Below, piece after piece: positions 45,661 to 56,428 of a stretch of 64,000 bases of DNA. Numbering within the stretch: position 1 is the stretch's first letter; each line of letters begins with the position of its first letter. The DNA comes from Aquatica leii (taxonomy: Eukaryota; Arthropoda; Insecta; Coleoptera; Lampyridae), in assembly GCA_035610365.1 (NCBI GenBank), contig CM069432.1:107403529-107467528 (forward strand), in the 5' to 3' direction. A program made the translations under genes and the position numbers. The notes below the pieces were generated by a model. It searched no databases and was not told the DNA's origin. It saw only the letters and a list, made by a program, of their open reading frames with translations.

Positions 45661-46905
45661 TATTTTCTATTTATTTTTATTTTGAGTGTCAGCAAATTAC
45701 TGAGAAGAATTATGTAGTTCTTAAAACAGTTAATTAAACATCTTAATCACACATTATTTTTGATTTCATTTTATTAACTGCGTCAACAAAGCTGAAAATT
45801 TATATTTTTTTAAATGTTTTATTACAACTTTTATTTTGATATTGTATAGATGCTATAATTTTATCTTCTAAATTAACAACTTGTTTATCCAAAATTTAGT
45901 CTCAAATGTTTAATGTTCGATTTCTACGGAATTTCCAAATTGTTACCTGAGTAGGTAGTTTGCATATGCCAATCTTTATTTCTTCGTGTTGACACTGACC
46001 TAACGTAACAAAATGTATTATGTGCTACGTTTCGAGAATTAACTTAATTGCGAATCAAAGCTGAATACAGGCCCAATAAAATATTTTTTATAATTTTGGT
46101 TTATGCTAATCAATTTTCTACTACTAATTTTTGTGAGTTTGGTTAAAACATTATTATCACAGGAAACATAGAGCGTTACGATTGCAAAGAAAAACGTGTC
46201 GGGATAATAACCTAAGAATGCGGCTTCCTAAAAAAATGTTAACTAAAGAAAATCACGTTTTGAAATGTAGACGATAACAAAAGATACACGGTTTAATTGA
46301 TAAATAAAAAGTATTGTCGACATGCATTGTTATCAGTTTTACAGCAGTACCATCTGTTGTATAGCGGCAAGCTTATGTAAAAAAAGTTTCATTATTTTAT
46401 GTAGTAATGAAGCCACTTTAATGTATTTGATTTCTTTCCTTGTCTTAAGGTGCTTCTCACTCTACTAAATCTCAGACTTAAATAAATAGACCATTTACCC
46501 TAAAAAAATTATTAAAAACAAAAAATGTTTATTGGTTAGGAAGCGGTAAGTACATACATCGCGTATGCATCAACACAAGCAAAAAATTGAAAAATAAAAA
46601 TTTTCATAAATTTCTAAATTCTAAATTAAAAATAATGCTCTCATGTTTATTTCACTGTTAGCTATACAAAGTACCCATTTCTTCTCTGTAATTCGCCAGC
46701 ATTAAAAATTAAAATAAATTTAAAATAGCATTTTTTTCAGTATAGGCTTTGTAGCATAACCTCAACATCAATTACTAATTTATATTCCTTACTCTAGAAT
46801 AGTAAAATCTGTATTTATTTTCAGTGTTAATTCTACAAACAATCACTTATTTTTGATGGAGATTTTTACAATACTTTTTTCTGTATTGTTTCAGTTGTTA
46901 TTTAC
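45661..46905. other. E4 interior, AT-rich, no gene
   Basis: Nothing recognised. Confidence 0.4.
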
Positions 46906-47430
46906 TAACATGGAATCTAAATCAATGAAAACCATTCAATCCGAAGCCAGAAATACTATTAAACATGTTGTGGACAGAACAGTGTTAGATATCTCTGTAT
47001 ATATATATATTATTGTACATGCAGGTGGATCACATGGATTTGTCCGGTGACTATCACGACGACATGAATCACATTTATGGTGAAAGGAAAAACAATTCAT
47101 TTCAAATTTGCTTCTTAATGGTATTGTTTTCATGGATAATACAGCGTGCCACATTGTACAAATTAATAGACTTCCAACGCAAGCAGAACGTAAGGAAAGC
47201 ATTCGACAATGACTCGAAAATAATGGACTAACAACAACAAATGAAATGCATGAAACAGCACTAATAATGTTAGTGAAACAATTTAATTATACGAAAACAT
47301 ATTATGTAGATGAACTCCTTAAAAAACACGGACATACAGTGTTACGTTTGCCATCTTACCACTGCGACTTAAATCCGATTAAGTTGAGAATACATTTTCT
47401 GAGATGACTGCATCGTGTTGAAGTATTATT
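46906..47430 (+). pseudogene. DDE_3-type transposase-like fragments
   Basis: MESKSMKTIQSEARNTIKHV (N-terminal piece, about 46910), then after a TA run VHAGGSHGFV (about 47015), SGDYHDDMNH (about 47043), and finally DELLKKHGHTVLRLPSYHCD with LNPIKL (about 47310-47390). The last block matches GHTVLRLPPYHCDLNPIE in the DDE_3 family, carrying the third acidic position as LNPIK (Glu to Lys). Stops and shifts separate the blocks. Same family as 6616-7495. Confidence 0.6.
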
Positions 47431-47540
47431 TTTATACAAATTGGCAACGTTGTTTTTTGCTGCTTTTTTTTTGTAACCAACTGTATGTACTATGATGTAC
47501 TTCTTGTTGTATGTTTATGCTTGTATGTTCTTTGTTGAAG

Positions 47541-48621
47541 ATGGATTTCAAAGCGCACATTGAAAAATTGGAAGGTGCAAGCAATTGGGCAAAATGTAAG
47601 CGTCAAATTGAATTACTGTTGATACATCATGATGTTCACGATTATATTACAGGTGAAAAAACAGCACCTGTTCGTGTCGAATCAGTGGAATCAACGAATA
47701 GTAATGATGACGATGCATTTAACAAGAGAATGCATCAAGCATTTAAAAAGGGTGATACCTTGGCACAGTTAATTATTGTTGGGTCCTTGAACGAGAACAA
47801 TCTAGAGTTAACGTCAACGTGCCGAACTTCAATGGATACATGGCAAAAGTTAAAGTGTGTGTATGAACAGAGTTTCGGTCAACGTGTGGATCGACTAATG
47901 GAGGAATTTTTTGAAGTAACAAAAAATCCCTGTGAAAATGTGACTACGCATGTTGCTAAGTTGCAAAAAAATTTCTTCGAATTGAATGATGAATTGGAAC
48001 GTCTAGTAAAAACTAAACTTCTGGATTTACTTTTAATGAGTCGTATTCTATCGACACTTTCAGTAGAATATTTTGAGTTTAAAAGTGTTTGGGAGTATAT
48101 CCCAGTGGCAGAGAGAACAGTTAATTTATTATTAGAGCGATTAAGATTAATTGAAATGAGGCTGCCCGCAAAACACGAAGAACCTGTTGCTTTGGTTGAT
48201 CCGAAGGCTCAAAAGAAAGAAAAGCAAAGAAAAGAATACAAGTGCTATAAATGTCACGAGTTTGGGCATTTTATTAAGAATTGCCCTAAACGTTCAAGAG
48301 ACAAGCAACAAAGAGAATTCAGTCGTGGTGATGCGTTTGTGTGCACTTATGAAATGGAAGGATGCGACAAATGGTTGGCCGATTCAGGTGCTTCCACACA
48401 TATGACGATGCATAAAGAATGGTTGGATGATTATGAGGAGTTTGTAACACTCCAAGATATTCAAGTTGGGAACAAGCAAGTCATTTCAGCTGTGGGTCGA
48501 GGTACAGTGTGGATTGAAGCCTTGGTAGATGGCAACTGGAAATTAAATCGTATTGAAAATGTGTGGTTTGTCCCTGGAATATCAAGAAATCTCTTTTCTG
48601 TAGGATGCACAATCAAAAAAG
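47541..48621 (+). pseudogene. Copia gag and protease part
   Basis: Start chosen at ATG 47541 (MDFKAHIEKLEGASNWAKCK), which gives the usual copia gag opening; an upstream in-frame ATG at 47511 adds only ten hydrophobic residues. Zinc knuckle CYKCHEFGHFIKNC at about 48243-48284, then WLADSGASTHMT with the protease Asp at about 48382, then NVWFVPGISRNLFSVG (the GAG-pre-integrase lead-in). The frame is open over more than 350 codons and then shifts near 48620, where reading continues one frame over. Confidence 0.85.
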
Positions 48622-49616
48622 TTATAAATTTGAAGCAAATAAAAATGGTTGTAAATTTGTAAGGGATGGAGTAATTCGGCTTACAGGAGTTGCATCATAC
48701 AATGGCTTGTACACATTAAATATTCGATTGGCAAAAAACAAATATGCTTTAGTAGTCAAACACAAGGAACCCTTACAGCTTTGGCATGAGCGCTTATGTC
48801 ATCAAGATAAGCTGCATGTAAAAGCTTTTCTTAAGCAACATAATCTTGAGGTTAAACATGATGACAGTTTTTGTGAAGGGTGTGTGTTTGGCAAGCAGAA
48901 GCAACGTTCATTTCACCATCGACAGAATAAAACAACTGCAGTCGGAGAACTTATTCATGCGGATGTCTGTGGACCGATGCAAAAAGAATCATTGGGAGGA
49001 TTCAAATATTTTCTCTGCATAAAGGATGATTACTCGAAGCTCCGGCGTGTATTTTTCCTCAAGCAAAAAGGTGAAGTCGTTGAGTGTTTAAAAATTTATT
49101 AAAGAGTGTATCACCAATGGAATTCCAATTAAGTGTTTAATGACTGATGGTGGTCGCGAATTTGATTAGAAAGAAGTGAAACGTGTATTGGAGGAATATG
49201 GCATTGTTTTTCGAATGACAATGCCTTATACACCTGAACAAAATGGGAGTGCCGAACGTGAGAACCGAACACTTGTTGAAAGTGCACGATCCATGTTACA
49301 TGCGAAAGGTTTTTCGATAAATCTGTGGACAGAAGCAGTTAACACCGCTACTTTTGCGTTAAACAGAACTGGGTTTACTCGAGTTGAAGGCAAGTCACCT
49401 TTTGAACACTGGATGGGAAAGAAATACGTCATTCTACAACATTTTAAAGTGTTCGGGACAGAATGCTATGTTCATGTTCCAAAAGAACGAAGAAACAAGT
49501 GGGATAAAAAAGGTACACCTGGTCACTTTGTAGGTTATTGCTATAAAAAAGATCGTTTTAGAGTGTGGATTCCATCACAACAAAAGGTTGTAAGAAGTCG
49601 GGATATAATATTTTAG
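48622..49616 (+). pseudogene. Copia integrase
   Basis: HERLCHQDKLHVKAF...CEGCVFGKQ is the GAG-pre-integrase zinc site (H-H-C-C type). IHADVCGPM holds the first catalytic Asp, MTDGGREFD the second, and QNGSAERENRT the catalytic Glu. The frame shifts near 49100, and a TAG at 49167-49169 follows GREFD. It then stays open to KVFGTECYVHVP, KKGTPGHFVGYCYKK and VRSRDIIF, the normal copia integrase tail, ending at TAG 49614. Confidence 0.85.
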
Positions 49617-50084
49617 AAGGAAACTATTGGCACAAGTAATTTCAACAAAACAAGAAGGGCTAGTGCTGAGGGTTGCATTGATAAAGCTGATTTTGTAGTA
49701 TTTGGTCGTTTAAACTTAGTTGGCGATCATCAAGAAACTCGCATAGTTGTTACCGACAGTGTTGATGCAGATGATTCAGTGGTTTCTAACAATTATGGTT
49801 CACCTATGGTGATGTTACAAAATCCAAACGAGGTTGGAGAAGCAAGTACCCTTGAAAGTCAAAAAAAAGAAATTCTGGTGTTCAAGAGACTAGAGAACCT
49901 CTGGCGATATTGACAGAGACAGGAAACAGGTATTGTTTCCCAATTTTGAACTATATTATGCTTGTTCAAGTTACGTAGAACCTAGTAATATTTTTGAGGC
50001 TCGGAAATGTAGCATAATGCGAGTAAGTGGGAATAGGTTATAAAATCGGAATTAAATTCGTTAAATTTTAATAACACATAGATT

Positions 50085-51400
50085 TTAGTAGATAGACCTC
50101 TTGATACAGATGTAGTGCAAAATCGATGGGTTTTTAAAGTTAAGGTTGATAGCGATAAAAACGTTAGATTTAAGGCTAGGTTAGTTGCTAAAGGGTTTAC
50201 CCAAAAATTTGGACTAGATTATAAGGAGACATTTTCTCCTGTTATTAGACTAAGCACTTTAAGGTTTTAGCTTGCTTTAGCTGTAAGATACAAAATGAAA
50301 GTAGATCATTTAGATGTTGAGTCTGCTTTCTTGCATGGGAGTCTGAATGAAAGTATTTATATGGAATTGCCAGAGGGATGTTACGAAGGACTTAATAAAG
50401 TATGCTTGCTTAAGAAAGCGCTTTATGGTTTAAAGCAATCATCAAAAGTGTGGTACAAGAAGGTAGGAGACTTTTTATTAAGTATGTGTTTTCAAAAGTC
50501 TAGTTATGAGCCATGCATGTTTTTTAAATGTGTTAACAATTCACATTTCATAGTAGCTATTCATGTGGATGATTTCCTTGTTATTTCAAATAATGAGAAT
50601 GAAAAAGAAAAAATGAAGTGTTTGATGGCTGAGAAATTTAGAATTAAAGATCTAGGACCAATAAGAGATTTTTTAGGCATTTCAATGAATGTTTTGATTT
50701 GAAAATACAAATATGTCAGACGAAGTATATTGACCGATTGTTGGAAAAATTTGGGATGTCTGATGCTAAGGTTGCATCGACTCCTTTAATTGAAGGACGT
50801 AAAATGGAGAAAAGTAAAATGGTTAGTGATGTTCCTTATCAAAACTTGATCGGATCGTTGATGTACCTAGCTGTGTGTACACGTCCTGACATTATGTATG
50901 CCGTCAGCTATTTAAGTCAGTTTAACACATGTTTTAGTGATAAACATTGGATCATGGCAAAGCGGGTGTTAAGATACCTAAAGGGTACACGTCACTTAGG
51001 ACTAAGTCTAAGTTATACAGCTGGTTCTGAAAACATTACAGGTTACGCTGACGCTGACTGGGCAAGTGGAGAAGATAGAAAATCTTATTCAGGATATATC
51101 TTCGAATTCAATAACTCGACCATATCCTGGGAAAGCAGAAAACAAAACGCCATTGCTTTATCGACAACAGAGGTGGAGTATGTAACTGTAGCAGAAGCAG
51201 GGAAGGAGGCTATATTTCTGACAGGGCTTTTAAATAAAATAACAACTTTTGTATAGTGACAATCAGGGCGCTATAAAACTAGTAGAAAATTCAATTATTT
51301 CGTTTGGCTTTCCGTTTATTATTGAGAGCAAGTATCTGCATAACTTTAAAACATCGGACTGGGACAAAATTGTCAACATGTGAATCATTTGGCGCAATAA
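50085..51400 (+). pseudogene. Copia reverse transcriptase and RNase H
   Basis: [42 protein letters not shown], a TAG at 50268-50270, then VDHLDVESAFLHGSL, LKKALYGLKQSSKVWY and HVDDFLVIS (catalytic Asp pair). The frame shifts near 50700. RNase H lead: YIDRLLEKFGMSDAKVASTP, LIGSLMYLAVCTRPDI, RVLRYLKGTRHLGL. RNase H: GYADADWASGEDRKS with the first Asp and ALSTTEVEYVTVAEAGKE with the Glu. After a shift near 51250, YSDNQGAIKL gives the next Asp. Between integrase and RT (49620-50085) the linker is decayed. Confidence 0.85.
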
Positions 51401-51819
51401 ATGTGGCAACGTGATGGACTGCTAGATGTTGCTGTGGAAAACCTGTCGTTTATGGTGAACACTGGATCATATGACGATGAAATTTTTAATGGAGAAGACT
51501 AAATTAATTGATTTTTTATAATTGTGTTTTCTGATGTTAATAAGTAATTTTTAGAATTACTTTTAAAAATATGTAACTACATATTATATTTTGTAATGTT
51601 GTACTGAATCTTTTAGAAAAGTAAATGTGTAATTACAATTTATTTTGATAGTATTAAAATCATAAAGCGTTTCTCTGAAATAACCTTAAACAACAAAGTC
51701 TAAAGATTATCTACACGGATAACCTACGGATGATTTGAATTTCCCACCAAAATACTTTTTAATTTGAGTGCACCTTTAGAATTAAAGTGACACCAGCTAC
51801 GCCTCTCCAGGGATTTTGT

Positions 51820-52110
51820 TTATTCAGGTTAACTGTATTTACAGGTGTTTAAATGATGTAATGTTACGTAAGTCCGTCAAAATAAATAAATAACACTGTA
51901 AAAACAAAGGTATAGGTACATGCAAAACAACTATTTTTAGGCTACAATGATTTAATTTTTTACTTTAAACAAGCATATTGTGAAAATTCAGCTAAAAATC
52001 ATACAAAATAAGTGATTGCTCATATGTAGAAACAAACCGGAGAAGAAAATTGATAACATTAACCGAAATTATGATTACTATAAACCTTAGCCGGCTGATA
52101 ACATTATCCA
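51820..52110 (+). repeat. Right arm of the 290-bp inverted repeat pair
   Basis: Partner of 45340-45660. Beyond about 52110 the two sides diverge. Confidence 0.65.
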
Positions 52111-52969
52111 GGATTCCAATAAACCGCGTGCACGGTACATACTCATATAGGGGTTTTCCCGTCTACTTGAATCAAGCTAAATAGTGTTTGAAGTAAAGAA
52201 GACACTGAAAGAAGGCGAGAACCTTATAAAATTATAGACATAAAACTCGCCTCTATTGCCACTGTATTTTTTCATGAATTTTTAATAATAAAAGTTATCT
52301 GCTTGTACTCAAAACAATCAAAACTCTCTTCTTAAATGTCGTATGTGGAAGTCCTTGAATTGCTTATATAAATTAAGACTTGCTTTACGCCATCTACACA
52401 CCGAGAAACGCATATTACTTCCCTAGCCGCTGTAGTTGACTGCAGCGCCCCCGCACTTTTTTTGAAAAACTATCAATTTATGAGAAAACGTATTTTTATT
52501 TTTCAGAACTCAGAACTTTAATATAATTTAATACGTAGTTTTGTTTTTGATGAATTGCATTTAGCATTGTAAAGCTTCGGCTTCGGCTACTCTTTCTTGA
52601 TCTTTTGTAATTGTTGTCTCATTTGTTATATATTAAAAAGTACATTCTGCTTTTAGTAAATATTTTCATGTTCTTATAAATATTATGTGATTGAGGTATA
52701 TTGTTAGAAAATTCATCTTACTTATATAATAAAAATAAACACTTTTTCGGTAAGAAAATTTTCTAATATCCTTTGTACAGATAGTTTAAATGTGACAACT
52801 GTCAAAAATACTCTGTTAAGCAATCATTGTTATTGGTCATTGTGTGTGCTTCTCTATATTGCAAATTAAACTCTTGCATTTTAACGTTAAATAAATGTTA
52901 CAAAAAATAAAAACAATTTTGTTTAGGTACATTCTAAAACCGTGAATAAAATACGTATCGTAAATTATC
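52111..52969. other. E4 interior before the right motif-rich end, no gene
   Basis: AT-rich apart from a short GC-richer stretch at 52410-52460 (CTAGCCGCTGTAGTTGACTG). Nothing recognised. Confidence 0.4.
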
Positions 52970-53255
52970 ATGTATGGTAATGTGCCAGTTCTGAAAAGTG
53001 TCTGGAAACTGCCGTCTGCCACTTCGGTAGATTCAAGCACATTAACTGTCCTGAAAACTGCCTTTGCAGTAGTGTCCCAATATCAACCACTGTCCTCAAA
53101 CCTGCCAAACTTATTTGTCCTCATATCTGCCAATATTGGAAATATAAAAAATATAATCGTTTAAATTAAAAAAAACTTGCATACATTGATTTCACGGGAC
53201 GTTTAGTATCGATTACATTAAAAAAAAAATATTGGTCTTGAACCTGCCGTGTGAC

Positions 53256-53282
<27 letters not shown>
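53256..53282. repeat. (TA)n run at the right end of E4
   Basis: About 27 bases of TA. To its right (CAATCAGAATAGTGC) I cannot identify the terminus of a further element. Confidence 0.9.
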
Positions 53283-53286
<4 letters not shown>

Positions 53287-54165
53287 CAGAATAGTGCAAA
53301 AGAAGTAGAAAGTTGTTTTGAGTTCAATCTAGGCTCTTTAATAGAAAACTTTAAAACACAATTAATTAAACAATTTAAAAAGGTTACATTATAAAGTTTT
53401 ACCTTGACTATTGTTTCTTATTAAAAGGCTAATGCTTATTGCATTTTAATAGATAATACAGTTTTTGAAATAGCAAATATTGTGATTGATGCTCCCAACT
53501 CTATCTCACGGATTGGGAAAAAAATTAAGACATATGCCCCTCTATACCATTACCCATTTAGTTCTTTGAAGTTAAATATAAGTATTCTAAGTGATCTTGA
53601 TAATGAATTAATATTTTGCCCTATTAGCAATGTGTCTAGTAAGTGTATGGTGTTTCCATCTACCGGTAATTGGGTATGTTTACCAATTGTTCACACCTTA
53701 TGATAAAATATGAATTGCTGTATAGTTAACAGTAAAACACGTTTTTTTTTAATAAAAGTAGTATTTTGTGATAAAGAATTAGTGGTTCAGATATGACTAT
53801 TCTGGGAAGTTAAATTCATAGTAATTAAGTAAGGCTTATTTGTAATACGCAATTATTTTGTGAGTTTTTTAGTTATTTTTTTTACTGAAAAATTGAAGGT
53901 TTTGCTTCTCAATTTTTAAATTCAATTTTAGTGATTGTATATATTTCAAAAGTTAATAGCTGTATTGTACTAAAAATTGAGAAAAAGTACTGCTTGTAAC
54001 CTAAACATCTTTCAGTTCCTAAAGACATTAGTGAAACTTTCAGAAAAATAAATAAATGTTGCAGTGTTAATACAATCAATTTCTCAAACTACTAACTTGT
54101 GTAACCGTACATGTGACACGTTTGTATTAAAAATAAATCACATATTAATTTAAGGATTTTTAGAC
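53283..54165. other. AT-rich spacer, no gene
   Basis: A 73-codon open frame at 53482-53703 is unrecognised and probably chance. Confidence 0.4.
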
Positions 54166-54203
54166 TAGATCTAAACTCTGCACATAACAGCATTAAGTTT
54201 ACT

Positions 54204-54944
54204 ATGGAGTTAGAACATAACAGCAGTCTAGCCTTTCTTGATGTACTAGTGATAAAGAAAAATAACGGAAAATTGGGGCATTCCGTTTATAGAAAGAAAA
54301 CGCACACTAATAGATACTTAAACGCCGAATCTCACCACTATCCAGTACAGAAGAATACTGTTTTGCATACTTTAGCCAAAAGAGCTATACGTGTGTCAGA
54401 TAACGAAAATCTACAAAAGGAAAAGGAAACATTGTTGGAGTCCCTACAACAAAATGGATACGGGATCAAAGAGATCCAAAACGCATGGAAAAGAGCAATA
54501 AATCCAAAAGTCAAAGAAGACTTATCACCTCCTACTAGCACCGCTTATTTACGTTACTGTATGGGTTCAACAGACAAAATAAGCAGGGTGCTAAAGAAAC
54601 ATAATATTAAAACTGTCTTTACGACTAAGGATACCCTGAACACCTGGTTTACATCTGCTAAAGACAAACAAGGGGCTCTAAAACATGCCGGAGTTTACAA
54701 AATTCCTTGTTCCTGTGGATCAAGTTATATAGGACAGACGGGACGTTCTATTGAAGTTAGAGTAAAAGAACATATGGCTGACTGCAAACACCGCAGAGTT
54801 ACTAAATCAGCAGTGGCAGAACACGTGTGGAACCAAGGACACACGCTGAACTTTGACCAAACTAAAGTGTTGGCTAGAACTCCTTTCTACTTTCCCAGAC
54901 TAATCCGCAAAGCTGTGGAAATAAAAAACATCTATGTAATATGA
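54204..54944 (+). pseudogene. PLE RT C-terminus, linker and GIY-YIG endonuclease (open frame)
   Basis: Open for 246 codons. RT end: MELEHNSSLAFLDVLVIKKN (FLDV motif as in PLE RTs). Linker with KEKETLLESLQQNGYGIKEI. Endonuclease: AGVYKIPCSCGSSYIGQTGR, the PLE form of GIY-YIG with the CSC pair, then RVKEHMADCKHRRV and AVAEHVWNQGHTLNFD with the catalytic-type His and conserved Asn. The last residues KNIYVI show a small shift compared with the minus copy at 30200 and 63450 (KHPCNMN). It lacks the RT catalytic core, so it is not autonomous. Confidence 0.85.
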
Positions 54945-55157
54945 ACTGAGAAGACGGTTTAAGACTCAGCAAATCTTGGCTACCAGTATTATATCCTCTA
55001 AGACAAAGATCGACCTTCTTGGAAAGGACACAAACACTTACTCCGAGTAATAACGAAGTCAGTCAAGCGGTAACGGAACGATAAGGTTCGTTAATCACCC
55101 TAATCGCTCTTGGTATAAATATCGTCATTTCCACTTTTTCTTTCAGTGACATTTACC

Positions 55158-55198
55158 ACTCTAAAGATGCAAGCTGCAATGTCTTGCGAAACGTCAGT
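55158..55198 (+). ncRNA. PLE-type hammerhead motif with one core change
   Basis: ACT-CTAAAGA, stem II GCAAG/CTTGC, GAAAC-GTC-AGT. G5 of the CUGANGA core is A, which normally abolishes cleavage. Stems are otherwise perfect. Confidence 0.6.
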
Positions 55199-55605
55199 TT
55201 GTTTGGGTTCACGAACGACAATACGGCAAAGACCAAGTTCTACTTCTTGTTTTGGCTCTCAAGAAGAGACTATGACCAAGCCTAAGTCTGGGTGTTTTAC
55301 TACGACGCGGTCTAAGCCGAAAGTCGCTTATAATTTTAAACATATTTTTTTAAATTTTTATATGTACTTATTGTATATTTTTGCAACTTTATTTTGTTAT
55401 ACACATAAATAAACTATAACACACTATTGGAGGAGTTATTACACCAATGACTGAAAATGTAAACATTAGTGTTAAATTAAAATAAAATTAGATTTAGAAG
55501 AAAAGTTTTCAACATCATACACGTTGCGGGTACCCCTCGGGGAAAAAAATTTCGAGAAATTCGTCTCATCTCTATCTCTCTGGACGGATCTTCCAAAATA
55601 CTAAA

Positions 55606-55830
55606 TTAGTCCTTCTCTTTTAGGTAAGTTTTTATTTCGTTAAACCAGCGCTTGAAATCACTTAAAGAAATATTAGAACTAGCCTTGGTAACAAACTCAG
55701 TAGTCAGTTCAGGACGTCTCTTGAAAAATATTTGGTACCATCCGTTTTCTGGGCAATTATTAACAAAAGCATTTGGTCTTGGCTTCATACCTAGAAGATG
55801 TTTCTCGGAAATTCTTTTCTATGACATTCT
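55606..55830 (-). pseudogene. Pogo-like transposase helix-turn-helix fragment
   Basis: On the minus strand: (I/F)SEKHLLGMKPRPNAFVNNCP, then ENGWYQIFFKRRPELTTEFV, then LSDFKRWFNEIKTYL. This is the CENP-B/Tc5-type second helix-turn-helix (GxxWxxxFxKRHPEL...). No catalytic domain follows at 55605 and below. A short orphan piece, different from the Tigger at 3085-4583. Confidence 0.65.
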
Positions 55831-55869
55831 AAAATCTATTCCACTAATGTCGTTTCTTCGTTTTTAGTC

Positions 55870-56420
55870 AAAACAGGTGCAAGACCATGTTCAGTTTTTG
55901 TAAACTTTTCATTTTTTCTGAATTGTAACGTAGCACGTGGTATTTAAAAATTTATTGCGGTTTTTTTCAACTTGTTCCTCTGTGTGTTTATTGCTCATTT
56001 TATTCAAAACCAGCTGTGACAAGAAAGAAAACACATAATTTTAGTGCATAGTTATGCATTTAATTTATCTTTCACTGAAGTACTTATACATTATCTACAG
56101 GTAAATCCAAAAAACCTAAATATTTAAAATTACATCAATTTTTAGTTATTGGCCATAAGGGACGGTATCAATCAATTCACATTTACAACTTCGTAGTTGG
56201 ACGTATCAATTCTATTAAAAAAAAACTTACGATATGACGAAACTAAAGGAAACACCTTCACTTACGACGCAATGTTAAATATTTGTTTGATTTGTGCGAT
56301 AGTAAGAGTGGTACTATTGACACATGGAATTTTCAGTGGAAAAGGTTGAATCTACAGTGTCGACAGATTATACAAAATATTTAAATCTTTAAAAATATAA
56401 CCTTGACGTTTAATATTCGC
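55870..56420. other. AT-rich spacer, no gene
   Basis: Nothing recognised. Confidence 0.4.
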
Positions 56421-56428
56421 CTTTTAAT

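Larger units (their letters stand above)
47511..51500 (+). mobile_element. Ty1/copia retrotransposon, LTRs not detected
   Basis: The internal region runs in copia order: gag with zinc knuckle, protease, integrase, reverse transcriptase, RNase H. I searched 47400-47540 and 51400-51700 for paired LTRs and a primer-binding site and found none. Either the LTRs were lost or this is a processed or truncated copy. It lies between the inverted arms at 45340-45660 and 51820-52110. Confidence 0.85.
34188..53256 (+). mobile_element. E4: candidate giant (19-kb) element with GGCAGNTTCCAGGACA-rich ends
   Basis: The left terminus TGTCAAGTGGCATATTCCAG is matched by the reverse complement of the right terminus, TGTCACACGGCAGGTTCAAG, each directly against a (TA)n run. 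The left 250 bp carry at least five motif copies, such as GGCAGATTTGAAGACA, GGTAGTTTCCAGGACG and GGCAGATTCCAGGACA. One is part of the palindrome GTTTCCAGGACGTCCTGGAA... (from about 34291). The right 280 bp carry at least four copies in the opposite orientation; read on the minus strand they are GGCAGATATGAGGACA, GGCAGGTTTGAGGACA, GGCAGTTTTCAGGACA and GGCAGTTTCCAGACAC. The interior is a patchwork of other transposons. I see no gene that is clearly its own. Confidence 0.5.
54170..55340 (+). mobile_element. 5'-truncated Penelope-like retroelement
   Basis: It begins abruptly inside the RT C-terminal region at about 54170 (CTAAACTCTGCACATAACAG, which also occurs at 30600). It runs through linker and endonuclease, and ends with the PLE repeat (TATAAATA box at about 55110, hammerhead-like core at 55158, end near 55340). 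5' truncation is the usual PLE insertion outcome. Confidence 0.85.

Noticed and set aside
47400..51700. LTRs for the copia element
   Set aside because: No direct repeat of LTR size, no TG...CA pair and no primer-binding site could be found on both sides, so none is annotated.
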